A stretch of DNA of 64,000 bases from Lentisphaerae bacterium GWF2_38_69 (GCA_001803205.1 MHBE01000005.1:62001-126000); one strand, 5' to 3'. Shown: positions 26,449 through 35,786, counted from the first letter of the stretch. Translations and numbers: made by a program. The notes: a model not told the origin generated them from the sequence alone.

Positions 26449-27861
26449 ATGAAAATCAGATTGCTTTTAGCTGTTAAAGACAGAAAACTAGAAAAATATC
26501 TGGAAGACTATTTTTCAATGCCTGATATAGAGGTCAAATGCCTCGGTCAGTTAAAATCTGCCTGGCAGAAACTCGTAAGAAGCTGCGGAGATATAATAGT
26601 TATAAGTGAAGAGCATATACCTATTTCTCTTGAAGCAAATATTGCTCTGCTCAATTCTCTTCCTGAGACTCCTACAACAATTCTTCTTCATAATAGAGAT
26701 TCATCCGAAGAAAATGCCAAATTACTGGCGTCAGGAGCAGACACTGTGCTTTTTGTGGGAATTCAGGATGTGAGCATAGCTGAAGCCATATATGCGTCGA
26801 TAGAATCAAGAAGGAAATTTTATTCCCAAAACAGAATAAGTGATTACAAGCTTAAAACTTCCCCAAAGTTAACCGACTTTAACTCCTTAAATCAGAAGAT
26901 GAGGATGTTCATGGATGAGGTGCAGCAGATTATACCAAATGACACTCCGCTTCTAATCTTGGGGGAAACTGGAGTAGGGAAAGAACACCTGGCAAAAATA
27001 ATACACGCGGAAAGTCCTAGATCCAGAGGCCCATTCATTCCTGTTAATATAGCCGGATTACCAGAACAGTTACTAGAGAGTGAACTTTTTGGTCACGAAC
27101 AGGGTGCTTTTACAGGAGCTATAAGATCCAGGCGCGGCGCGTTTGAACTAGCTCATAATGGAACGATTTTTCTGGATGAAATTGGAGAGATGCCATTACA
27201 TCTTCAGGCAAAATTGCTCCGAGTCCTTCAGGACTATGAACTCAAGCCTGTTGGGGGCGAGAAGTCAATATGGGTTAATGTAAGAGTAATAGCAGCGACA
27301 AATAGAATAGTTGAAGAAGAAGTAAATAAAGGGACTTTCAGGAAAGACCTTTTTTACAGACTCAATGTTGTTACCCTCACTGTTCCACCATTAAGAGAAC
27401 GGCCTGAAGATATTCCGCAGATAGCTAAGAATTTTGTTGAACTTTACAGGAAGAAATACTCAAAGCGCTCAGTTTCGATTTCAGATAACGCCATGAAGGC
27501 TTTATCTTCCTACGATTGGCCTGGAAATGTTAGAGAGTTGATGAATGTAATCGAAAGATTAGTGATTCTTTCAAAAGGGCAGACAATAACACTTGATCAG
27601 CTTCCAAGGAACTTCAGCGATAATCAGTCAATGCTGTCTAATGCTCTTCATGCGAAAACTGCGCCTTCCTCATGGGATAATAAAACAATGCCGGAAGTAA
27701 TAACTGAAGCTATTTCAGAGATAGAAAAACTATATATCCAGTCAGTTTTGACTAAAACAAAAGGAAGAGTCGGCGAAGCTGCAAAAATAGCAGGCGTTCA
27801 TCCGCGCGGCTTCTACGGAAAAATGAAAGATTATTCGATATCTAAAGAAAATTTCAAATGA
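26449..27861 (+). CDS. Sigma-54-dependent transcriptional activator with degenerate receiver domain
   Basis: 470 residues from ATG 26449 (GAGGAG at 26436-26441). The AAA+ core is complete: Walker A LGETGVGKE, ESELFGHEQGAFTGA with the sigma-54-contacting GAFTGA loop, Walker B GTIFLDEIGEMP, and sensor AATNR. The C-terminus has a Fis-type helix-turn-helix (GRVGEAAKIAGVHPRGFYGK). Residues 1-125 have the shape of a receiver, but the phosphoacceptor position after DIIVI is Ser53-Glu54, and the acidic pair of strand 1 is reduced to one Asp. Control by phosphorylation is therefore doubtful. No kinase is adjacent. It faces away from the sigma-54 promoter it probably activates. Confidence 0.92.
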   Translation: MKIRLLLAVKDRKLEKYLEDYFSMPDIEVKCLGQLKSAWQKLVRSCGDIIVISEEHIPISLEANIALLNSLPETPTTILLHNRDSSEENAKLLASGADTVLFVGIQDVSIAEAIYASIESRRKFYSQNRISDYKLKTSPKLTDFNSLNQKMRMFMDEVQQIIPNDTPLLILGETGVGKEHLAKIIHAESPRSRGPFIPVNIAGLPEQLLESELFGHEQGAFTGAIRSRRGAFELAHNGTIFLDEIGEMPLHLQAKLLRVLQDYELKPVGGEKSIWVNVRVIAATNRIVEEEVNKGTFRKDLFYRLNVVTLTVPPLRERPEDIPQIAKNFVELYRKKYSKRSVSISDNAMKALSSYDWPGNVRELMNVIERLVILSKGQTITLDQLPRNFSDNQSMLSNALHAKTAPSSWDNKTMPEVITEAISEIEKLYIQSVLTKTKGRVGEAAKIAGVHPRGFYGKMKDYSISKENFK

Positions 27862-27868
27862 GAATATA

Positions 27869-29110
27869 TTATGGAATTATCACAAGAAAAATGTAATAGA
27901 CAAATGCATTTATGATTGTCAAAGGAATCCCTATTTTTGCGAAATCTAGGAATGTGATAGTTTCTTTGCTTCTCATTTCAGCATTTTGAATAATTATTAT
28001 ATTACTTGCTGCTCCTAAAATAAGCAGATTTCCCGCTATTGTGCTTCCAGCAGCTAAAGCTATAAGGGCTTTGGACGAAGCTCCGGCTTTTATCAGCAGA
28101 GGCATATACAAAGCCACCATTGGAACATTTGAGATAAGCTGGCTTAGAATGATACTCATCATAAGGATTGAAGGCAGTGATGTAATTTCAAAATTCATCT
28201 CCTTTAATATTGCCTGAAAAACTCCGGATATCCAGACACTCTCCATAAGGATAAACATCGATGCGAAAAAAATCAGTGTATACCAGTCAATATGCCTGAC
28301 GATTTCTATTCTTTTTTTACTGAAAATAATAATGGGGAGCATCCCTATTAAAGCTATGTAAGTAAGCTGAAACTGGAAAACAGGAACGAAGAAAACAAAA
28401 ACTATTTTTAGAATTATCAGAATTAAAACCAGCATTAATGAAATTTTAGAAAGGAAAGCCAGATTGCGATTCCTGATCGGTTCCTGCGAATGGTCAATGA
28501 TTCTGCCTCTGAAATGTTCTTTATAGAAGAGTTTAAGCAGGAAATAAACCGAAAAAAGATTAATAATGGTTGGAATAAAAAGATATTTTAAAAATAAAAC
28601 GAAAGGATTGCTGATATTGCCGTGAATAGCAATAAGAAGATTCTGTGGATTCCCTATTGGGCTCATTACGCTTCCTATGGTGACTGAAAAAGCCAAAGCC
28701 AGCAGCAAAACTTTTGCATGAATATTATGTTTTTTTGCGAGCAGCAACATAACTGGCGCGCCTACTATTGACAGAGTGTCATTCATAAGAAGAGCGGAGA
28801 GAAATCCAAAACCGAAAAGAATAGCTATTAGAAGCGCGTTATCTGTTTTTGTCTTTTTAAAGAACCGATAAGTAAGGTGTGAAAGGTAACCGCTCGATTC
28901 CATAGCTTTTCCGATTACAAACATTCCAAAAAGGAAAAGCATTACATCCAGATTTATAGATTTAAATGCATTGTTGATTGGGATTCTGCCTGTTATAAGA
29001 ACAGTTATTGCTCCCAAAAGCATTATTTGCCAGATTTGAAGTTTGATTTTCCCTATCTGCCTTACTGCAATGAGCACAAAAACCAGGAATAAGACTATTA
29101 TGGAAATCAT
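27869..29110 (-). CDS. ArsB/NhaD-type ion transporter
   Basis: 413 residues with 10-12 hydrophobic segments. Motifs of the ion-transporter superfamily are seen in each half: SALLMNDTLSIVGAPVMLLL with SPIGNPQNLLIA (about 105-160), and SQLISNVPMVALYMPLLI with the AGSTIAGNLLILGAASNIII stretch near the end. Members export arsenite or exchange Na+/H+ or carry organic acids; no ars regulator or ArsA is adjacent, so the substrate is open. It converges on the activator gene with 7 bp between stops. Confidence 0.82.
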   Translation of the reverse strand: MISIIVLFLVFVLIAVRQIGKIKLQIWQIMLLGAITVLITGRIPINNAFKSINLDVMLFLFGMFVIGKAMESSGYLSHLTYRFFKKTKTDNALLIAILFGFGFLSALLMNDTLSIVGAPVMLLLAKKHNIHAKVLLLALAFSVTIGSVMSPIGNPQNLLIAIHGNISNPFVLFLKYLFIPTIINLFSVYFLLKLFYKEHFRGRIIDHSQEPIRNRNLAFLSKISLMLVLILIILKIVFVFFVPVFQFQLTYIALIGMLPIIIFSKKRIEIVRHIDWYTLIFFASMFILMESVWISGVFQAILKEMNFEITSLPSILMMSIILSQLISNVPMVALYMPLLIKAGASSKALIALAAGSTIAGNLLILGAASNIIIIQNAEMRSKETITFLDFAKIGIPLTIINAFVYYIFLVIIP

Positions 29111-29201
29111 AATTTATTTTTCATGGAGAACAGATTTTTCACAGCTTATCGTTAAAATAATGTATCATATTAAAATATATCTACATATACAAGAGGGTGT
29201 A

Positions 29202-30491
29202 ATGGCAGGGATAAAAAACAATAAGATTTTTGGAATTGACTACCGATGGTTTCTTGTTTATATGATGCTTTTGGGTTCCATCGTCAATTATCTGGACCGG
29301 GCAAATATGAGCATAGCTAATACAACTATAAGTTCTGAATTTAATTTAAATACAATTCAGATGGGACTCATGCTTTCAGCTTTTATGTGGCCATATGCTA
29401 TAGCCAATCTTCCGGCAGGATGGTTTATAGATAGATTCGGCATTAACAAAATCTTTATATTCGGAATAATTTTATGGTCTCTTGCCACGATAGGCGGAGG
29501 ATTGGCCGTCGGCTTTGCTACTTTGTATTTGTCGAGAATGGTGCTTGGGATAGCGGAAGCTCCATTTTTTATTATCGGAGGAAAGATTACACAAAAATAC
29601 TTTGATGAAAAGGAAAGAGGCATAGCCGCGTCAGTAATAAACCTCGGGCCTAAGATAGCGCAGGGGTTTGCTCCCCCGCTGTTGACATTAATGCTTATTT
29701 ATTTAGGCTGGAGATGGATGTTCATATCTCTGGGGTTAGTAGGTTTCCTGGTAGCTTTGTTATGGATGAAATTTTATAGAAAGGAAGACGATAGAGCTGA
29801 ACTTCAGGAGACAGCCAGGCAGAGGGAAAGAGCCCATTCCAAAAATATCAGCTGTTGGAAACTTTTCAATCATCAGTCAAGTTGGTTTTTCAATATCGGC
29901 AATGTCTCATCCTCCTATATCTTCTGGTTTTATTTCACCTGGCTTCCGACTTATTTGATTCAGGGAAAACATGTCAGTCTGGCCAATACAGCCTGGCTTA
30001 CAGCGATTCCTTTTATAGCTGGAATTTTAGCAGTTCCGGCAGGAGGGTGGATTTCAGATAAGCTTATAAAAAGAGGAATGGATGTTATTAAAGCAAGATT
30101 GATTCCTACTGTAGGAGGGTGTTTCATTTCAGGGTTGGCCGTTTTACCGGTTAATTATATTGACAGTACTTTTATAGCTATGGTGCTTGTTAGTATTAGT
30201 TTCTTCGCTATAGCCATGAGAGTGGGTGTTCTTTGGGCTCTTGTAGGAGATATTACGCCAAAAGAGGCTGTAGGAACTTTTGGAGGCATACAAAATTTTG
30301 CCAATTTTATAGGCGGCACACTAGCGCCTATAGGGACAGGATATATCCTTGCAATTTCAGGAGGAAACTATAATTTTGTATTTATTGTTTGCGGTATTCT
30401 GGCAATAATAAGCGCAGTTAGCTATGGGCTTATCAGAAAACCTATTTTAAGTTCGGAAATTTTAAAATTTAATTTAAAAAGGAGTCATTAA
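29202..30491 (+). CDS. MFS transporter, anion:cation symporter-like
   Basis: 429 residues from ATG 29202, chosen for GAGGG just upstream and because the family start (IDYRWFLVY, then LDRANMSIA) follows at once. Twelve transmembrane segments. The LDRANMSIA and WFIDRFGINKIFIFG segments are typical of the ACS family (hexuronate, glucarate, phthalate carriers). RMVLGIAEAPFF marks helix 4. The likely substrate is an organic anion, unproven. The stop overlaps the next gene's ATG. Confidence 0.85.
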   Translation: MAGIKNNKIFGIDYRWFLVYMMLLGSIVNYLDRANMSIANTTISSEFNLNTIQMGLMLSAFMWPYAIANLPAGWFIDRFGINKIFIFGIILWSLATIGGGLAVGFATLYLSRMVLGIAEAPFFIIGGKITQKYFDEKERGIAASVINLGPKIAQGFAPPLLTLMLIYLGWRWMFISLGLVGFLVALLWMKFYRKEDDRAELQETARQRERAHSKNISCWKLFNHQSSWFFNIGNVSSSYIFWFYFTWLPTYLIQGKHVSLANTAWLTAIPFIAGILAVPAGGWISDKLIKRGMDVIKARLIPTVGGCFISGLAVLPVNYIDSTFIAMVLVSISFFAIAMRVGVLWALVGDITPKEAVGTFGGIQNFANFIGGTLAPIGTGYILAISGGNYNFVFIVCGILAIISAVSYGLIRKPILSSEILKFNLKRSH

Positions 30492-30880
30492 TGAAAATGA
30501 GAAAGTTTTTATTGGCAGCAGTTATCTTAACTGGAACAACTTTTGCTTTTGCCGGAAGCGACTGGCTTTCAAATGTAGCAAATACTGTTGATAATGTCAA
30601 TTCCATTGCAAGCGGTGACGGTATAGTTAATAAAACTACTATAAGCGATATCAAAAATTCAGGAACAAAATACATAAATAGAAGAGTTCAGGTTACTGGT
30701 AAGATAGTGGCGCTTTCGGTAACAAAGACTGAAGGAATCTATGCAGTGACGATTGCGGACGATACAGGAAATACATTAAGAGTCAATGTTACAGTAAGTC
30801 CTCTTCGCCGACTTCTCGATACTGTGACAGCATTTGGCACATACAATGGAGAATCGCTGGATAACGGCAAAATCTGGTAA
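30491..30880 (+). CDS. Small exported OB-fold protein
   Basis: 129 residues. A signal peptide covers residues 1-21 (cut at AFA). The mature part has an OB-fold pattern: KYINRRVQVTGKIVAL, a YAVTIADDTGNTLRVNV strand pair and VTAFGTYNGE. This resembles BOF and nucleic-acid-binding OB folds, but being exported it more likely binds small ligands or protein. AAGGAG lies 6 bases before the ATG, and the start overlaps the MFS stop. Function unknown; a larger relative is at 10674-11381. Confidence 0.7.
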   Translation: MKMRKFLLAAVILTGTTFAFAGSDWLSNVANTVDNVNSIASGDGIVNKTTISDIKNSGTKYINRRVQVTGKIVALSVTKTEGIYAVTIADDTGNTLRVNVTVSPLRRLLDTVTAFGTYNGESLDNGKIW

Positions 30881-30884
30881 GAGA

Positions 30885-30902
30885 AAGAAGTTTTAACTTC
30901 TT
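30885..30902. terminator. Hairpin between convergent genes
   Basis: Arms AAGAAGTT and AACTTCTT are perfect 8-mers around two T's, followed on the plus strand by CTTTTCC. The T tract is weak. It lies after the OB-fold gene and at the stop of the convergent gene. Confidence 0.4.
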
Positions 30903-31726
30903 CTTTTCCTCGGTATCCTTACAAATCTGGGCGAGTTATTCTTGTCCAGGTTTATTCCATTAGCAAAACAAAGTGAACTGATATTTGATTTTGCTATATT
31001 TTGGACTAAGTGCAATTTGTTTTCTATAGGGCAACCACAGCTTTCAGTCTGGACTATCAGGTCTACAGACATGTCGTTATTTATATATAGCAGTCCCCAT
31101 CCTTCAGTAAGTTCGTCTTTTTTGATTAAACCTCTCGGAACTGCAAGGTATAATGAATCAGCTAAAAGAGCGCTTTTGATTTTTTCGAATGTGCTTCCTT
31201 TGTTTATTGAGCGTTCAAGTCTTTCAATTAGGGAACAGCATTTATGATAATCTTTATTTTTTGTCTTCTTGTAATCCCATGATTCAATATCGCTGAAAAG
31301 ATTATCGCTCAGTTTTAGTTCGGGTTCTTTCTCTCTTATTGAAGCTTCAAAATACAATTTATTCCTTTTCTCCTGGGAAAGAATCTCTTTCAATTCTGAA
31401 TTTTTGCCGCAATCGGAGATACAGTCTTCTCTGTTTGAACGCACTTCAACAATAGCTGTTCTGCAAGGAACGAGGTATTTTTTCTTTTTTCTTATTTCTG
31501 TTTTTGACCAGAAAGCTGCTATATTTCCCCTGATTTTTACTAGTCTTGTAGGAACATCATAACCAATGCCCGAAGGGGTGGATTTAAGAAGCCATCCTAT
31601 AACTGATCGTCTAAGATCTTTATCGTTAATATTATTCTCGTAATGAGGCTTCCTTTCATATTCCTGAGAAGTATTTTCGGATGTTTCAGACATGAAATCA
31701 AAAGTCAATTGAAAATCTGCGTCCAT
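30893..31726 (-). CDS. Uncharacterised protein
   Basis: 277 residues, no signal peptide or membrane segment, basic C-terminus (PRKRRS). Readable blocks are YDVPTRLVKIRGNIAAFW (about 55-72), TAIVEVRSNREDC (about 88-100) and LADSLYLAVPRGLIKKDEL followed by GWGLLYIN (about 188-216). The last block resembles MmcB-like, PD-(D/E)xK-fold proteins, where a sensor-like strand follows an AVP motif; this is a weak resemblance and the nuclease acid residues are not clear. Cysteines occur at five places without a metal-binding spacing. A function is not proposed. Confidence 0.6.
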   Translation of the reverse strand: MDADFQLTFDFMSETSENTSQEYERKPHYENNINDKDLRRSVIGWLLKSTPSGIGYDVPTRLVKIRGNIAAFWSKTEIRKKKKYLVPCRTAIVEVRSNREDCISDCGKNSELKEILSQEKRNKLYFEASIREKEPELKLSDNLFSDIESWDYKKTKNKDYHKCCSLIERLERSINKGSTFEKIKSALLADSLYLAVPRGLIKKDELTEGWGLLYINNDMSVDLIVQTESCGCPIENKLHLVQNIAKSNISSLCFANGINLDKNNSPRFVRIPRKRRS

Positions 31727-31783
31727 AGCATAACAAAATAATAGTTAATAAATGTTAATAATCTATTGACAGATTTTTAGTTA

Positions 31784-32671
31784 TCAAAGAGAATCCGGAA
31801 GAATGCCTGCTGATTTTTTATCCAAAGAAGAACTTTTCAAGAGCGTAGACAAATAAGTAAGCAGCGTTTGTTTATCTTTCGGGAATCTCGCAGAGATTGG
31901 GATTGGAATTGAAGTGTGATCAGCGCGAAAAACAGTCGATGATAATTCCAGATGCTCAATAATTCTATATAGTTCCTGAATTGAATCATATTCTGTAATT
32001 GTTTCGTACCCTTCATACATTCTTAGTCCGGGAACCTTTATGAAGCGTAAAACAGCAAAGAATTTCGGGTTCATTTTATTTACAGCTATCGCAGTATTTA
32101 TTGCATGCTGCTCCGAATATTTTTTTCCGCCTAAACCCAGAAGCGCAAATACACACATTCTTATTCCTGAATGCTGGGTCTTAATGACAGCTTTGATCAT
32201 GTTATCGGCAGTTTCATCTTTTTTAACTAATTGCAGAAGTTTTTCATCTCCGCTTTCAAGCCCCATATACAGAGTGTGTAGTTTCAAATTCTTCAATACA
32301 GTTAGTTCCTCGGCACTCTTGTTGTTTATAGAAGAGCCATTTGCATACATTGAGATTCTTGAAAGGTTGGGAAAGCATGAATTAAGCTTTTCAAAAACAC
32401 TTTTTAAATAGGAGAACTCAATATCCATGACATCTGCGTCCGCAAGGAAAATTCTTGATGTTTCGATGCGCTTTAGAGAAACTTTATCTATCTCTGACAA
32501 AATGTCAGTTAATGGGCGTATTTCATGCCTTACGCCTTTATACATAGGACAAAAAAGACATTTATTGTGCGGGCATCCGTAAGAAATCTGTAAGACGAGG
32601 CTGTCTGCCTCTGATGGTGGCCTGAAGAGGGGTTCTTTATATTTTAAAGGAGTGTCTGAATTGAATAACAT
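31784..32671 (-). CDS. Radical SAM protein
   Basis: 295 residues from ATG 32671. The cluster motif YGCPHNKCLFCPMYKG (CxxxxCxxC spacing, close to the Elp3/MiaB-like variants rather than strict CxxxCxxC) is at about residues 28-43. A TIM-barrel series follows: RIFLADADVMD, LSRISMYANGSS, LHTLYMGLESGDEKLL and GIRMCVFALLGLGG. This is the layout of the B12-independent Elp3-like group; similar proteins are annotated as coproporphyrinogen oxidase-like or unknown. The start lies only a few bases past the rplU terminator, so it needs its own promoter or read-through. Substrate unknown. Confidence 0.82.
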   Translation of the reverse strand: MLFNSDTPLKYKEPLFRPPSEADSLVLQISYGCPHNKCLFCPMYKGVRHEIRPLTDILSEIDKVSLKRIETSRIFLADADVMDIEFSYLKSVFEKLNSCFPNLSRISMYANGSSINNKSAEELTVLKNLKLHTLYMGLESGDEKLLQLVKKDETADNMIKAVIKTQHSGIRMCVFALLGLGGKKYSEQHAINTAIAVNKMNPKFFAVLRFIKVPGLRMYEGYETITEYDSIQELYRIIEHLELSSTVFRADHTSIPIPISARFPKDKQTLLTYLSTLLKSSSLDKKSAGILPDSL

Positions 32672-32675
32672 ACAA

Positions 32676-32703
32676 ATAAAAAAAAGGCGCAATTTCTTGC
32701 GCC
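32676..32703 (-). terminator. Rho-independent terminator of rplU
   Basis: Minus-strand stem GGCGCAA / TTGCGCC with loop GAAA and nine T's following. It ends transcription 18 bp after the rplU stop. Confidence 0.9.
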
Positions 32704-32720
32704 TCAGCAAATTGGAGAAA

Positions 32721-33032
32721 TTAAGCTGATATTTTTGAAATCTTTACTTTAACCAAATTCTGTCTGTGACCTTTGGTTTTATGATAACCTTTGCGTTTTT
32801 TGAATTTAAAAGCGATAAGCTTGTCGCCACGAAAATGGTTTACTATCTCGCCTTCAACTTTGGCTCCGCTGACTGTAGGGCTGCCAAATTTAACATCTTT
32901 TCCGTCTCCAACGGACAATACATCATTAAATTCAACTTTCTCGCCGTCGTTACCTTCAATTAGCTCAATGTCAATGATGTCATCAACTTGAACTCTATAT
33001 TGTTTTCCGCCTGTAAGAATTACAGCATGCAT
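32721..33032 (-). CDS. rplU: 50S ribosomal protein L21
   Basis: 103 residues, full length. L21 binds 23S rRNA near L20. The family start MHAVILTGGKQYRVQVDD and the C-terminal block KFKKRKGYHKTKGHRQN are exact. AAGGAG precedes the ATG. The usual partner rpmA (L27) does not follow: a terminator and the radical SAM gene come next. A readable promoter gives a leader of about 50 nt. Confidence 0.98.
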   Translation of the reverse strand: MHAVILTGGKQYRVQVDDIIDIELIEGNDGEKVEFNDVLSVGDGKDVKFGSPTVSGAKVEGEIVNHFRGDKLIAFKFKKRKGYHKTKGHRQNLVKVKISKISA

Positions 33033-33092
33033 TTGTGTCTCCTTGATATATATAAAATGATAATATAGTTTTCATAAACAACAGAGCCGAAA

Positions 33093-33120
33093 AATATAAA
33101 GCTATTAGAATAACTTGCAA
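33093..33120 (-). promoter_or_regulatory. Putative promoter of rplU
   Basis: Minus strand TTGCAA (33120-33115), 16 bp spacer, TATATT (33098-33093). Confidence 0.5.
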
Positions 33121-33158
33121 ACCAATAAGAGAGAAATCTTGCTTTTTGTGCGGTTGTA

Positions 33159-33890
33159 TTAGGTTCTTCTTGCGGAAATCAAGACTATCTGTGTATTAGT
33201 GATTAAATCGTGAATAGATTTCTTGCGTCCTAATATATAATTAAAAACGGGCGAAATAATCCAGAATACGCAGATAAATACTGCAAAGATAAAGGCTCTG
33301 AGAAGATATACTTCATCTGCATTATCTCCTTCTCTTACCAGGATCAGTCCATAGTACCACATTCCAATTGTCTGGGCAAAAATTCCTAATGATGAGCCAA
33401 GATACAATAGAATCAGGAATAAGCTAAGTATAACAATCGTTAAACCTTGATTTTTAAGATCAGAGATTCCAAGCGCTGTCATTAGAAAGTCAGTTAAATA
33501 AATAGATATACAGAAAATGCATAGCACGACTATAAGGTCGACAATTCCAGCTTTCATTCTTATATAGATTCCGGCCTTATCAGGGAGAAATGTATTTTTA
33601 AAATCTGTTGAGTTCTTCTTTTGCTGTTCCACAGAAGATACATGTAATATTTTAGTAAAATTATGTTCTGTTTTTTCATCAGGTGTATGCCGGACTTTTC
33701 TGAATTTGGCTTCCTGAGCTTTAAACGCATCCTTTAAAAAAGAAAAATCGTCAGCCTTTTTCCATAAGGCGAGTTTGGAGTTTCTGACTTCAGAATCAGG
33801 CAGGACTCGTCCGTCCTCAACCCAACGGATAAGAATATCATCTTCAATAGGTCCATATTCCTTGTCATTAACTTTTACTATGTATTCCAT
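33159..33890 (-). CDS. GYF_2 and RDD domain membrane protein
   Basis: 243 residues. Residues about 3-52 are a GYF_2-type domain (YGPIEDDILIRWVEDGRV, then LWKKADDF). Residues about 108-235 are an RDD domain: AGIYIRMKAGIVDLIVVL with the arginine and aspartate signature, then three or four transmembrane helices and the end DLITNTQIVL. RDD proteins are membrane proteins linked in some bacteria to ion exchange or compatible-solute stress; here no such context is visible. It is divergent from terC. Confidence 0.85.
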   Translation of the reverse strand: MEYIVKVNDKEYGPIEDDILIRWVEDGRVLPDSEVRNSKLALWKKADDFSFLKDAFKAQEAKFRKVRHTPDEKTEHNFTKILHVSSVEQQKKNSTDFKNTFLPDKAGIYIRMKAGIVDLIVVLCIFCISIYLTDFLMTALGISDLKNQGLTIVILSLFLILLYLGSSLGIFAQTIGMWYYGLILVREGDNADEVYLLRAFIFAVFICVFWIISPVFNYILGRKKSIHDLITNTQIVLISARRT

Positions 33891-33909
33891 AAAAGAGAAA
33901 AGTGTTATT

Positions 33910-33938
33910 TTGAAGAGTATTTTTATTCTATTTATGTT
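33910..33938 (+). promoter_or_regulatory. Putative promoter of terC-sppA-lpxB
   Basis: TTGAAG (33910-33915), 17 bp spacer, TATGTT (33933-33938), about 45 nt before the terC ATG. Confidence 0.4.
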
Positions 33939-33986
33939 ATAGTAAATTTCAAAAATAGCAAATATCTATAAATATAGGAATTTTAA

Positions 33987-34697
33987 ATGCTTGATGCTAT
34001 CGGTCTTTTACTTCTTCTCTTCGGTTTGGAAATAGTTCTTGGAGTAGATAATATTCTCGTAATTGCAATTTTTATAAGCAAACTAAGTCCTGAGCAGAGA
34101 AAGAAGGCAAGATTTTTCGGTCTGCTGTTTGCTCTTATTGCGAGAATAGTTTTTATATGTGTCCTGATAAAGCTGGCTGATTTCAGGCATCCTATTGCTT
34201 TCGGTTTGTCGATTAGAGACATGATTCTTATTGCAGGGGGACTGTTCCTCCTTTATAAAGCAGTAGCTGAAATACACTCTACAGTAGAGCTTAAAGAAGA
34301 AAAAGATCATGAAGCGCAATCCTATAATCTCTCATCAAAGTTTGCTTCAGTAATTTCACAGATTGTCATTTTAGATATAGTTTTTTCCATTGATTCAGTT
34401 ATTACTGCAATAGGGCTGACAAATAATACTTGGATTATTGTAACTGCTGTAATCCTCTCATTTATCGCAATCCTTTATTTCGCGGGGCCGATTGGAGAAT
34501 TTATTATCAGACATACTTCAATAAAAATCCTTGCGCTCGCTTTTCTTGTTACAATAGGTGTAACTATTTTTATGGAAGGAATACATAAATCATTGCCAAG
34601 AGAATACATATATCTGCCTATGGGGTTTGCTCTCATGGTAGAATTTCTTAAGATGAGATATGATTACAATAAAAAGAGAAAATTTCAAAAAGAATAA
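33987..34697 (+). CDS. TerC family membrane protein
   Basis: 236 residues with about seven transmembrane helices. Family signatures with intramembrane acids are seen: LLFGLEIVLGVDNILVIAIF (about 8-27) and ILDIVFSIDSVITAIGLT (about 128-145). TerC/Alx proteins are associated with manganese export and metalation of secreted proteins, and with tellurite resistance. No ter genes are near, so metal handling is likelier. The stop overlaps a possible ATG of sppA. Confidence 0.9.
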   Translation: MLDAIGLLLLLFGLEIVLGVDNILVIAIFISKLSPEQRKKARFFGLLFALIARIVFICVLIKLADFRHPIAFGLSIRDMILIAGGLFLLYKAVAEIHSTVELKEEKDHEAQSYNLSSKFASVISQIVILDIVFSIDSVITAIGLTNNTWIIVTAVILSFIAILYFAGPIGEFIIRHTSIKILALAFLVTIGVTIFMEGIHKSLPREYIYLPMGFALMVEFLKMRYDYNKKRKFQKE

Positions 34698-34708
34698 TGA
34701 GGTTAAAA

Positions 34709-35779
34709 ATGGATACAATTAACATGCAGAATCCTGCCAATAATCCCAACCAGTTTCAACCCCAGCCAAAGCCCAGAAAAAAAATGGGCTGTTTAGTTAA
34801 TGGCATTATAGGTGTCGTTGTTCTTTTTATTATTCTTGTAATTATAGGTTCGATTTTCGGAGAACAACCGAAGGATATTGATATTTATACAGGCGGAAAA
34901 ATAGAGCAGATATATGTTTCAGGAAACCACAAGTCTGTAAACAAAATAGCTTTGATTAAAGTCAATGGTGTAATTTTCAGCGGAGTTAACAGTTGGGACG
35001 AAATGGTAAACGCAGATTCTATTGCTTCTCAGATTTATGCTGCTCAGTCTGATCCTGAAGTAAAGGCTATTATTCTTGAAATTAACTCTCCTGGCGGAGA
35101 AGTTTCAGCAGCAGATAAAATTTATAATTTCATACAAAACTTCAGGAAGACAAAACGGCCTGTTATAGCGCTTTTTGATTCTATGGCAGCAAGTGGAGGT
35201 TACTATATCGCAGCGCAAACCGATTGGATTGTGAGCGGAAGGCTTTCTATAACAGGAAGCATAGGTGTAATAATCGACAGTATTAAATATTACGATCTTC
35301 TTAGTAAAGTCGGAGTTCAGGACGAGGTTTATAAGACAGGAGAATTCAAGGATTTGTTAAACGGTGGCAGACCTACTACACTGGGCGAAAAAGAACTTCT
35401 GAAGAACATGATTGGCGAATCTTACAATATCTTTGTCGATATTGTATCGAAAGGAAGAATCTCGAAAAATATAAAACTTACACCTGAATATATAAAAACT
35501 TCTGAAATCGGCGACGGGAGAGTTTTTTCAGGACAGGAAGCTTTACAGCTGGGGTTGGTAGATCAGATAGGATATTACTCAGATGCATTGAACAAAGCCT
35601 TATCTCTTGCAAAACTGCACAAGGATGATGTACAAATTGTCATGTATGAAGAGAAATTATCTTTTTCTCAAATTCTTGGCAGATTGATGATGAACAATTT
35701 CAAAATGAACCTGGAAATCCCTGGTATAAGCAGAAACAGCGTGACTCAGCCCGGGAATTTTTATTATCTGTATAGATAA
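34709..35779 (+). CDS. sppA: Signal peptide peptidase SppA, single-domain form
   Basis: 356 residues from ATG 34709, which has GAGG 7 bases upstream; ATG 34697 is also possible. A transmembrane anchor lies at about residues 27-49. The S49 core has EINSPGGEVSAADKIYNFI, FDSMAASGGYYIAA with the nucleophile serine, SITGSIGVI and TGEFKDLLNGGRPTT with the base lysine, as in Bacillus SppA. It cleaves residual signal peptides in the membrane. It lies between terC and lpxB and is cotranscribed. Confidence 0.9.
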   Translation: MDTINMQNPANNPNQFQPQPKPRKKMGCLVNGIIGVVVLFIILVIIGSIFGEQPKDIDIYTGGKIEQIYVSGNHKSVNKIALIKVNGVIFSGVNSWDEMVNADSIASQIYAAQSDPEVKAIILEINSPGGEVSAADKIYNFIQNFRKTKRPVIALFDSMAASGGYYIAAQTDWIVSGRLSITGSIGVIIDSIKYYDLLSKVGVQDEVYKTGEFKDLLNGGRPTTLGEKELLKNMIGESYNIFVDIVSKGRISKNIKLTPEYIKTSEIGDGRVFSGQEALQLGLVDQIGYYSDALNKALSLAKLHKDDVQIVMYEEKLSFSQILGRLMMNNFKMNLEIPGISRNSVTQPGNFYYLYR

Positions 35780-35786
35780 AATCAGT

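Noticed and set aside
29043-29201. Upstream extension of the MFS transporter
   Set aside because: The extra 53 residues overlap the divergent ArsB gene start and lack family similarity; ATG 29202 has a good ribosome-binding site.
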